In this document: positions 56,604-64,000 of the stretch, piece by piece
How the letters are laid out: every line of letters begins with the position of its first letter
How positions within the stretch are numbered: position 1 is the first letter of the stretch
Source of the DNA: Rhynchopus euleeides
Lineage: Eukaryota > Euglenozoa > Diplonemea > Diplonemida > Diplonemidae
Direction of reading: 5' to 3'
Length of the DNA stretch: 64,000 nt
NCBI GenBank assembly: GCA_963210315.1
Contig: OY723284.1
Span: 1,116,001 to 1,180,000 of the forward strand
The notes under the pieces: model-generated
Seen by the model: only the letters and a program-made list of their open reading frames with translations
What the model was told of the DNA's origin: nothing
The model's database searches: none
Program-made: the position numbers and the translations under genes

Positions 56604-57884
56604 ATGCGGCATTCTGTTATCCCCAGCAGGTGGAATGCGAGGGAGTCGCGCAGGGCGGTGCGGCGGCAGGCCGCACAGCGTGCCCTGGGTGGGTACCTAG
56701 GGTGTCCGGGCGAGCCGCGCGCCTGCCGGAGGTGCGGGGGCGAGGAGCCCACGCGGTACTGCATGTGGCCAGCCGGGTTCACGCGGAAGGGCGCGCCCCA
56801 CCCCCGCCGGCGGTGGCTGTCCCGCCGCCTCCTGGTGCCCGCATGGCTGCTACAGTGCCGCCGATGCCTGCTGCGCCACCGCAGGCCTGGCGCTAAGGTC
56901 CCCTCCACCGCACGCCACCACATCGACCGCGTCATGCGGAACTGCATCTCCGTGCAGCTCACGGTAGCCAACGGCACGTTTGCCCACATGGCTGTGCAGA
57001 ACAAGCGTGTGATGCGCAGCGATCTCCCCTGCGTCGAGGTGGGCGACACTGTGCTGTTCGTCCGTGACGAATTCATCGAGACACACAACGGGCTCCTCCG
57101 CCTTCTGGAGCGCGAGAAGTCCCCACGCACACTCCGCGTCCTCCTCCTGCCCACACGCCCGCAGCTGCGGGCACCTTCCCCCTGGGCTGCCCGGGGGGCG
57201 TGGTACCGCCGGCACGCAACGCAGGCACTCGCCGATGCACGCCACCTGCTGCGGGAGCAGTGGGAGGCGCACAGCTGCCCCGCCACTGGGGGCATCTTCT
57301 ACCGCGAGCGTGCCTCGGGGCGGTGTGCCGTGCAGCAGGAGCGCTACGCTGACATACGCAGCCTGCCCCCCTCGCTGGTGCGGCATGCGCTGCGCAGCCC
57401 GCTGATACAGCAGCTGCGCCGCGACAAGCATCTGGTGATGTCGCGCGACTGCTCCTATGCAGGCGGTGCGCTGCTGCGCATCGTGGGGCCTGGCGTGCTG
57501 CTGGAGGAGGCGCAGGAGCAGTTCATGCGGCAGGTGGATGCCTCTGCCTTCGAAACGGCAGGGCGTGCGCTGCTGCGCAGGGTGTGCCTCGACGAGCGCC
57601 GCTCTGGAGGCGACCCTGGCAGGGCTGGGGAGCAGCGCCCCGGACAGGCAGCCCCATGCCCCCAGGCAGCTGCACCCACAACCGCAGGCAAGGCGCTGCA
57701 GCGGCTGCAGCAGCGTATGGAGGAAGCGGCTGCGGCAAATGACTACCTCCTTGCCATGGACCTGCGAGATCAGATCCAGCAAATGCAGAAGGAGGTCCGC
57801 CCACCGGCCGCCCCTGCCCCGCAGCACGGAGGAGGTGGCAGTGCGGTGGGTGGCGGCGATCGTGGGTTGAAGATTATCGAGTGA
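56604..57884 (+). CDS. zinc-ribbon protein with C-terminal UVR motif
   Basis: 426 aa. Two CxxC pairs (C41/C44 and C85/C88) near the N-terminus suggest a zinc ribbon. The middle (about 110-175) is a beta-rich segment (VQLTVANGTFAHMAV...VEVGDTVLFV) followed by an Arg-rich helical part. Residues about 364-398 match the UVR motif (ALQRLQQRMEEAAAANDYLLAMDLRDQI), a helical hairpin first known from UvrB/UvrC and also found in bacterial McsA and some plastid proteins. It mediates protein-protein contact. The combination resembles McsA in outline only. The start is uncertain: the ATG at 56604 is the first in frame after an AG at 56551-56552, but an acceptor at 56627-56629 with an upstream exon is possible. 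Confidence 0.6.
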   Translation: MRHSVIPSRWNARESRRAVRRQAAQRALGGYLGCPGEPRACRRCGGEEPTRYCMWPAGFTRKGAPHPRRRWLSRRLLVPAWLLQCRRCLLRHRRPGAKVPSTARHHIDRVMRNCISVQLTVANGTFAHMAVQNKRVMRSDLPCVEVGDTVLFVRDEFIETHNGLLRLLEREKSPRTLRVLLLPTRPQLRAPSPWAARGAWYRRHATQALADARHLLREQWEAHSCPATGGIFYRERASGRCAVQQERYADIRSLPPSLVRHALRSPLIQQLRRDKHLVMSRDCSYAGGALLRIVGPGVLLEEAQEQFMRQVDASAFETAGRALLRRVCLDERRSGGDPGRAGEQRPGQAAPCPQAAAPTTAGKALQRLQQRMEEAAAANDYLLAMDLRDQIQQMQKEVRPPAAPAPQHGGGGSAVGGGDRGLKIIE

Positions 57885-58200
57885 GGGGGGAGGGGGGGTG
57901 GTGGGGAGGCGACTATAGAACAAGGCACCCCCCACCCCGTCCTATCCTCTGTCAGGCACGGCGTGTGTTGCCCCCCCCCCCCCCCCCGCGTGTTTGTCTC
58001 AGGATGTGAGTGTGCCCCCCCTCCCCGCCTGTCCCCTCAGCCCTCCCGCCTCACCCCACACGCAGTGTTGCTCGTCGCAATGCGTGTCGCGGATCTACCA
58101 GGGTCTCCCGCCACACCGCACCCTGAACACTACAGGCGGTGCGCCCACCCGCCCACCCCTGCCCTGCCGCCCTGCTCTGGCAGGCTGCCCGGGGCTGGCC
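57885..58200. other. intergenic leader, no gene seen
   Basis: C runs near 57970 and a TCTGGCAG acceptor (AG at 58182-58183), 17 nt before the next ATG. Confidence 0.5.
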
Positions 58201-59391
58201 ATGGCGTTGCTGATGGGCATCGTGGCTAACGCCGTCTCCCTGGCAACGCTGTGCACGCTGCTGTTTGTGATGGTCGCGGTGCCGTGGTATCCCCTGCTCC
58301 GCTGCAAGGAGCAGCCGCTGGCGGGGGCGGCCGGTGGGGGTGCGGGGGGTGTCGCGCCTGCTGCCACGTTCTGGGTGGTTGCCGATCCGCAGATCGAGGG
58401 GCACAAGCGCGGCACCAGGTCTGAGTTTTGGAACAACCTGATGAACGACGTCTACTACGCGTTCATCACGCACACCATGGCGCGGAAGTTCGGCCCCTTC
58501 GACGCGGTGCTGATGCTGGGGGACCTGTTCTCCTTCCAATACCACAAGGACCCTGAGTTCTTCGACGTGGAGCGCCGCCTGCGTTGGGCCTTCCAGGAGC
58601 CCATCCCCCTGCGGCAGGAGCCGCTGCCGCCACCGCCGGCGCCACCCGCAGGTGGGGATGACAGCCTCGTGTTGGACCCAGAGGATGCGCCGCATGACAC
58701 ACCCTTCTACTTCCTGGCAGGCAACCACGATGTGGGCTACGCCTCCGAGCTGCCGCAGGGCGTCGTGGCGCGGTTTGAGCGCACCTTCAACAAGCGGCAT
58801 TGGGTGCGTGAGGTGGCTCTGGGTGCGGGGCACCCGGGGCTGCTGCTGGTGGCGTGCGACGGGATGGAGTTGGATGGGGTGCTGCGCTCGCAGCGGAGCT
58901 GGGAGTTCCTGAAGCGGGCTGCGGCCCTCCGTCGCGAGGCGTATGCGGGGCATACGGTGGTGCTGCTGACGCACATCCCGCTGTGGAAGGCGGCAGGGTC
59001 GTGCCCCGGTGACAGCCCTGCAGTCGAGTACCGCGACAATGGCATGGTGCGTTGGCAGCACACACTGTCGGAGGGAACGACAGAATGGATCCTCACGAAT
59101 ATGCGCCCCGCCCTTGTGTTGTCTGGGCATGACCACGAAGGCTGCAGCTTTGACCACCCTGGTGGTGTGACGGAGGCCACCGTGCGCAGCGTGCTGGGTG
59201 ATTACTCAGGCAACACTGCCCTGCTGTCGGCACGCAGGGATGGCACCCTCGCCCTGCAGCAGTGCCCCTTCTACCGCTCCCAGGTTGTCGTGGCGGCCTG
59301 CATCTATATGATGGTCGCAGTGCTGCTGTGTATCCTCTACACACTCTGCCTGGTGCGCACCACCAGGCCTGACAAGGAGAAGGCGGAGTGA
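58201..59391 (+). CDS. ER metallophosphoesterase of the Cdc1/PGAP5 (MPPE1) type
   Basis: 396 aa. Enzymes of this family remove a side-chain ethanolamine phosphate from GPI anchors or act in ER manganese handling. Calcineurin-like metal-binding motifs are complete: ADPQIEG (D62; Gln in place of the usual His, as in the Cdc1 group), GDLFS (D108), GNHDVGY (N175, H176, D177), THIP (H258) and GHDHE (H310, H312). One membrane helix lies near the N-terminus (about 3-30) and another near the end (about 360-385), giving a luminal enzyme. The last five residues are KEKAE, a KxKxx dilysine signal for retrieval to the ER, which supports the location. A proline-rich insert sits at about 140-165. I start at the ATG after the AG at 58183; an upstream in-frame start at 57994 is less likely. 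Confidence 0.85.
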   Translation: MALLMGIVANAVSLATLCTLLFVMVAVPWYPLLRCKEQPLAGAAGGGAGGVAPAATFWVVADPQIEGHKRGTRSEFWNNLMNDVYYAFITHTMARKFGPFDAVLMLGDLFSFQYHKDPEFFDVERRLRWAFQEPIPLRQEPLPPPPAPPAGGDDSLVLDPEDAPHDTPFYFLAGNHDVGYASELPQGVVARFERTFNKRHWVREVALGAGHPGLLLVACDGMELDGVLRSQRSWEFLKRAAALRREAYAGHTVVLLTHIPLWKAAGSCPGDSPAVEYRDNGMVRWQHTLSEGTTEWILTNMRPALVLSGHDHEGCSFDHPGGVTEATVRSVLGDYSGNTALLSARRDGTLALQQCPFYRSQVVVAACIYMMVAVLLCILYTLCLVRTTRPDKEKAE

Positions 59392-59707
59392 CCCTTGCCT
59401 GCCGGCGGAGTCCTCGTGGGTCTAGTGTGGCGGTGTATCGCCGCTGGGTTGGGTGTGGGGGTGGGAGTGGGGGGTGGGGGTTTATCCTGTGGGATTCGCA
59501 ACGAGTGTGGCGGTAGGGCTCGGGGTAGATGAGAATCTGGCAGATGTGAGCTGCGTTGTCCCCCTGCCCGCCCACCCATGCATCCCACCTTTCCCGCCTT
59601 TCTGTGCTCTCGGTCTTTGTTGTGCGATGCCTTGTTACTGCAACTCGAGTTGATGTGCACACACCCATCCCACCTTCTGCAGTCGCACCACACAAAAGCC
59701 ACATAAA
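59392..59707. other. intergenic, G-rich
   Basis: G-run block at 59446-59480 (six runs of at least three G) and a CCACCTTCTGCAG acceptor (AG at 59681-59682), 25 nt before the RPL37A start. Confidence 0.5.
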
Positions 59708-60301
59708 ATGGGGAAGCGCACGGTCAAGGTCGGCATCACGGGGAAGTTCGGCACGAGGTATGTTTGCAACTCCTTCGTAGTTGGACGACGACGGTAGTTA
59801 TTCGTGTGTTGTGTGTGATGCAGAGTGGCACAGGCATAAGCTAGCCAGCCCTCCAACAGACGGCGTTGATGTTGATTGGATGCTGCATTGTCCTGCAAGT
59901 TCCCGGTGTTTTTTGGGGGTTAGTGCAGCCCCAGGTTTCAAGAATCTGAATTGATGCAGCGTGTTGAAGGCAACATGCCCCTCTGTGTTCGGTGTCATGC
60001 AGGTGAGTCCTCACTGAAACACACCCTTGCTGCCCCACGATGGCACACAACCAATCCTCCCCACCACAGGTACGGTGCCAACCTGCGTAAGCGTGTGAAG
60101 AAGATTGAGATCTCGCAGCACTCCAAGCACTTCTGCGCGCAGTGCGGGAAGTTCTCCATCAAGCGTAAGGCTGTCGGGATCTGGAAGTGCAACGGCCCGT
60201 GCCAGGTGACCTACGCCGGGGGTGCGTGGTCGCTGCACACCGTGAACAGCGCGACGGTGAAGTCGACGATCCGTCGTCTGCGTGAGCTGCAGGACAAGTA
60301 G
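59708..60301 (+). CDS. RPL37A: 60S ribosomal protein eL43 (L37a)
   Basis: Exons 59708-59757 and 60070-60301 (phase 2, GTATGT donor, CACAG acceptor, 312-nt intron) give 93 aa, close to the usual 92. The protein starts [17 protein letters not shown], joins [14 protein letters not shown] across the intron, and carries the C4-type zinc finger (CAQCGK and C-x-x-x-C: WKCNGPC) of this family. It belongs to the large subunit core. The intron falls at GTR/YG, near the N-terminus, as is common for ribosomal protein genes. A second AG-GTGAGT pair inside the intron (60002) looks like a decoy. Confidence 0.97.
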
Positions 60302-60631
60302 ACGCCCCATGCGTCTGCGGCAGGTGCGACATTCTGGCCCTGCACACCATCGCACGCCCTGTGGCTGACACTACAGACAACATCATGCGTGTAGTGGTGC
60401 GCCCCGTCGGGGCCAAGTCAGAGCAGTGAGAAGAGAAACTGAGCGCCCCATCCCCCCTCCCCCACCCCACCCCATTCCAATTCCCTTTGCCGCAGCACAG
60501 GGGATCGCTGTGTGACACGCTTTGCCCACCCAACACCAAGCCCAAAGCGGGATCTGCTCAAATAATAGTCTAATAATCCGACACCCACCTCACCCCTACC
60601 CAGGACACGCCACACCGTGACGTTTGCACAG
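60302..60631. other. intergenic leader of the kinesin gene
   Basis: No gene seen. Two acceptor choices occur: CTACCCAG (AG at 60602-60603) and GCACAG directly before the ATG at 60632. Confidence 0.5.
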
Positions 60632-62850
60632 ATGAGGTCAGCGCGAACCAATGTGCCGTCGCGCAAGCCTGCCGTGCCCACCCTGCGGGGCCTGAAGCGG
60701 ACCGCGGATGGCAACCCCAAGCCCTCGCAGCCCACGACGGGGTTCACCGCCACGCCGCTGCAGAGCACACCGCCGTCAACCCTCCCAGCGGCTGCCGCAA
60801 CTGCGCCGCCTGCCGCAGACCCGCAGGCCGAGGCGCGTGACAAATACTTCAGGATGCCGCGTGTCAAGCTGCCCATTGTGATGCAGAAGAAGCAGGACCT
60901 GGTCCAAGAACGCCGCCGCGCAGAGATGGACCTCCAGAAGGACATGGTGCAGATGGAGTTCCAGCACGCAGAGGTGATGAAGCCGGAGTTGGAGCAGCGC
61001 GACGCAAAGCGCCGCCGCGAAGCGGCTGCAGTGGACGACGCGAAAGAGCAGATGCGCTCCGAATGGGTTGCCACCGCGGGGGGGCTGCTGGGGCAGCAGG
61101 AGGGCGAGACGCGTGCCTTCGTCTCACGCGCGGAGAACCGCGTCTTCACTCTACTGACGGGGGAGATGACCGTGGCCCAGCTCGACCAGAACACACGCGA
61201 GAGCCACGAGCGGAGCCGTAAGGAGGCAGCATGCCGCGCAGCAACTCTCGAAAGCATCAAGGAGCACAAGGTGATGGAGCAGCACGCCCGGCAGAAGACC
61301 GCCGAAGCCCAGGCGCGCAACAGGGCGACCCTCAGCGAGACGGATGTGATCTGCGCTGAGAGGCGCGAGGTGGAGACAGACGCGGAGGCGTGGCAGGCGA
61401 GGCAGCGCGGCGCGGAGGCCAAGATGGCGGAGCACCGCATGGCCCTCATCCACCACGAGGACGAGAGGCGGCGCCTGCACAACAAGCTTGAGGAGCTGAA
61501 GGGCAACATCAGGGTGTTCTGCCGCATCAGGGCACCGCTCAACACCGAGCGCGAGCTGGCCGAGTTTGACATCGACGAGTCAGGCAGGTGCCTGCGGCTG
61601 CGCGGGAAGGAGAGGGCTGCCCTGGCGGGCCCCACCTCCAAGGCGGAGGACTACACATTCCGCTACGACTCTGTGTTCGGCCCTGCCTCCACGCAGGAGG
61701 AAGTGTTCAAGGAGATCGGGCCCCTGGTGCAGTCGTGCCTGGATGGCTTCAAGGTGTGCATCTTCGCCTATGGGCAGACCGGCAGCGGGAAGACGTACAC
61801 AATGGAGGGCCCCCCCACCAACAAGGGTGTCATCCCGCGTGCCGTCAACATGATCTTCCATAAGGTCACGACGCTGACCAGGGAGCGTGGGTTTACCTGC
61901 AAGCTGAGCTGCTCCTTCCTGGAGATTTACAACGACCAGATCAGGGATCTGCTGCAGAAGAAGGGCACGGCAGGGATGAGCCTGAAGCTGGGTGGGACGG
62001 AGACCGAGGCTGTTGTGGAGGGGCTGTCCGACCACCCCGTCAGCAACGAGGAGACTGTTGTGGAGCTGCTGTCGACGGCGCAGAGCAATCGGGCCTGCGC
62101 AGCGACGAAGATGAACGACCAGTCCTCCCGATCGCACTCCGTGTTTATGCTGCGCATCAACGTGTATGACCCTGTGGCGAAGGTGACGCTGAGCGGGCTG
62201 TTGAACCTGATTGACCTGGCAGGGTCCGAGAAGGTGTCCGCCAGCGAGGTGAAGGGGGACCGCTTCAAGGAGGCGATCGCCATCAACTCGTCCCTGTCGC
62301 ACCTGGGGGATGTCATCCACTGCCTCGGGCAGGGCGGGCACGTGCCCTTCCGCAACAGCACCCTTACACGCCTCCTCCGCCCCTCCCTCGGGGGGTCCTC
62401 CAAGTGCCTCATGCTGGTCAACACCAGGTATGTCCAGATGTGGATGACAGATATAGATACAGATGGGTGGTGTCATCTATAGGGTTTGGGTTACACATTG
62501 CCTGTTTTTGTCTTGGTCCCGGAAAGGTTGCTCGGGTCAACGGGAGGGCCTGATTGAAACGCGCAAAAAAATAATCCACAAAAAAGGGTGGGGGTGGTGT
62601 GCCCCCCCCCCCCCCTTTTCTTAGTGTTTGTTGCCGTCCAGCGAAATCAATGCTGAAATTGATTTGTTTTTGGCTAAAAATCCGGATTTGGCGCACAAAC
62701 AACATGCCACCCATTCCTCTTCGCACACACACCCCCTTCCACCCACACAGCCCTTTTAAGGACCACATCGAGGAGACTGTCAAGTCTCTGCGTTTCGCAA
62801 AGAGGGTCAACTCCACCAAGGTCGGGGTGGCAAAGCGTACAATGAACTGA
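60632..62850 (+). CDS. kinesin-14 (C-terminal motor)
   Basis: Exons 60632-62427 and 62751-62850 (phase 2, GTATGT donor, CACAG acceptor) give 631 aa. The N-terminal 75 residues are basic and Pro/Thr-rich, as in microtubule-binding tails. Residues about 75-285 form a coiled coil rich in Glu, Arg and Ala. The motor follows the neck LKGNIRVFCRIR (from 289), the hallmark of minus-end-directed kinesin-14. P-loop GQTGSGKT is at 381-388, switch I NDQSSRSH at 495-502 and switch II DLAGSEK at 528-534. The second exon supplies PFKDHIEETVKSLRFAKRVN, the conserved last motor helix, and a short tail. Kinesin-14s work in spindle organisation and minus-end transport. Confidence 0.93.
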
Positions 62851-64000
62851 TCCCGCCACACGCACACCTGCCAGCATCGTCTGTGCCATGCGAGAACACG
62901 ACACAGCACACGGTAGGAGGTGGTGAAGCTGGTTGGATCGGGGCGGGGGTGGGGGCTGGTGCCGTTCCCCTCAACAAGAGAAAGAATGGATGGGGGGCGG
63001 AGGGGGGGGAGGGGACTGACGGTGGCCTGCCTGAGCTATAGAAACCCCTCCGGCTAGAGGGTGGGGAGTTTGCCCCCGCAGGTGCTATCGCCCTACCTTC
63101 CTCCTCCCCTCCTCCCCCCCCCCCCCTCCCCCTGGGAAGTGTACTATTGATGCCATATCTGTGTGAGGGTGACCCACCCTCACTCACCCGTCGCTGCTTC
63201 CCCCTCCCCACCCACCCCACACACCCTTTTTATACTTCACTGCGTGTCACAGCGGGCCGGGGTGGGTTGGGTTGGGTGGGTGGGTGGTGGCCTTGCCGCT
63301 GTGTCAGCGCTACGTAGATGTCTCTTTTCTTTCTCTCTCCCGAATGGTTTAGCCCGTGGGTATCCCTCATGAGAAACTGCACACACCTTCGCCCCTTTTA
63401 TGCACCACCTCAAGCGCCTGGATGTATGCCACGTTCGATGCGAATTGGTGATGTCCGGAGGGGTAGGGAGGGGTCATGCCCGGCTTCATCCAAACACAGC
63501 ATGGGGTGTCGTGTGTGTAGGGGAGTTCTTTGGTGTCGCCCTCATGGAGTGGAGGAGGAAATGTAACACAAAGGAGCAGCGCGTAGTCATATATGCAGTG
63601 CCTGCTGCAAGAATAAAAAGAAACCGCATCTCGCCCCGAGTAGGTCGAGGTGTGTGCGTGTCACTACAACCTGTCGAAAAAATTTGGCTGTTCGTCCGTA
63701 CCGTGTGTGCTGTAATGTGACTGGCGTGTTTTGATTTCCAAATGTGAGCGTACGCTGCGCTGGCCACCCAAAACCTGTCTCTCAGCATCTAGATTTTTCT
63801 TGACAGTTCGGCGTGGGCAACGTAGAGAGCATTATCTCGCACGGGCAGAGACACCACACACCCACACACACGGGGGAAGGGAACTCTCCCACCCAGAGCC
63901 ACGGCTGCCCCCCTCCCTGGCAGCTAATCGGGCCGCCAAAAATAACCCAAGCACCCCGTTTCCATTTTTCCGGAGTAGATATTTCCCAATATGCCCCCAC
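62851..64000. other. terminal spacer, no gene seen
   Basis: G and C homopolymers (62985-63015, 63110-63130) and a GGGTT/GGGT run near 63265-63290. No frame with a recognisable domain. It may contain the 5' region of a gene beyond the window. Confidence 0.45.

Noticed and set aside
63255..63295. GGGTT/GGGT run as telomere repeat
   Set aside because: Only a few irregular units, internal to the contig; a simple G-rich spacer is more likely.

Overview
The window (64 kb, with one 200-base assembly gap at 3954-4153) comes from the nuclear genome of a GC-rich microbial eukaryote. All convincing genes lie on the + strand. Twelve fully visible introns all read GTATG...CAG and are 173-384 nt long. Almost every start codon follows a pyrimidine- or CA-rich tract ending in AG by 0-54 nt. 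Co-directional genes with an acceptor-like AG at each start, plus a few cis-introns, suggest spliced-leader trans-splicing, as in diplonemids or euglenids, and also dinoflagellates and relatives. Kinetoplastids are unlikely because of the many cis-introns. I cannot fix the lineage from this sequence alone.

Layout. 1-2.3 kb: the 3' part of a DIRS/Ngaro/VIPER-type retroelement (reverse transcriptase plus RNase H) with a split-direct-repeat end. 3.0-4.5 kb: a gene of unknown function, interrupted by the gap. 4.8-11.2 kb: a five-exon gene for a ubiquitin-specific protease that ends in a RING-H2 finger. 14.0-16.8 kb: a mitochondrial-looking PPR-like protein. 17.2-18.7 kb: COX10 (heme O synthase). 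20.2-22.2 kb: an apparently undescribed foldback-like repeat element with 19-bp terminal inverted repeats and 10-bp-phased A/T tracts. 25.0-27.4 kb: a membrane receptor with a degenerate class III cyclase domain. 35.3-39.6 kb: a transporter of the major facilitator superfamily carrying EF-hands.

43.3-49.0 kb holds a cluster of four genes: a Mind-bomb-SH3-like protein, a small protein resembling RPA-interacting protein, an Ala-rich unknown and a VPS9-domain Rab GEF. 53.2-55.0 kb: a four-exon multi-pass membrane protein. 56.6-62.9 kb is the densest part: a zinc-ribbon/UVR protein, an ER metallophosphoesterase of the Cdc1/PGAP5 type, ribosomal protein eL43 (RPL37A) and a kinesin-14.

Roughly half of the window is non-coding. 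It is rich in C and G homopolymers, GT runs, potential G-quadruplexes and short interspersed repeats. The genes do not form one pathway; they look like a normal mixed eukaryotic set. The strongest candidates for something new are the DUB-RING fusion, the foldback element, the MFS-EF-hand protein, the cyclase-like receptor that has lost catalytic residues, and the uniform intron signature.
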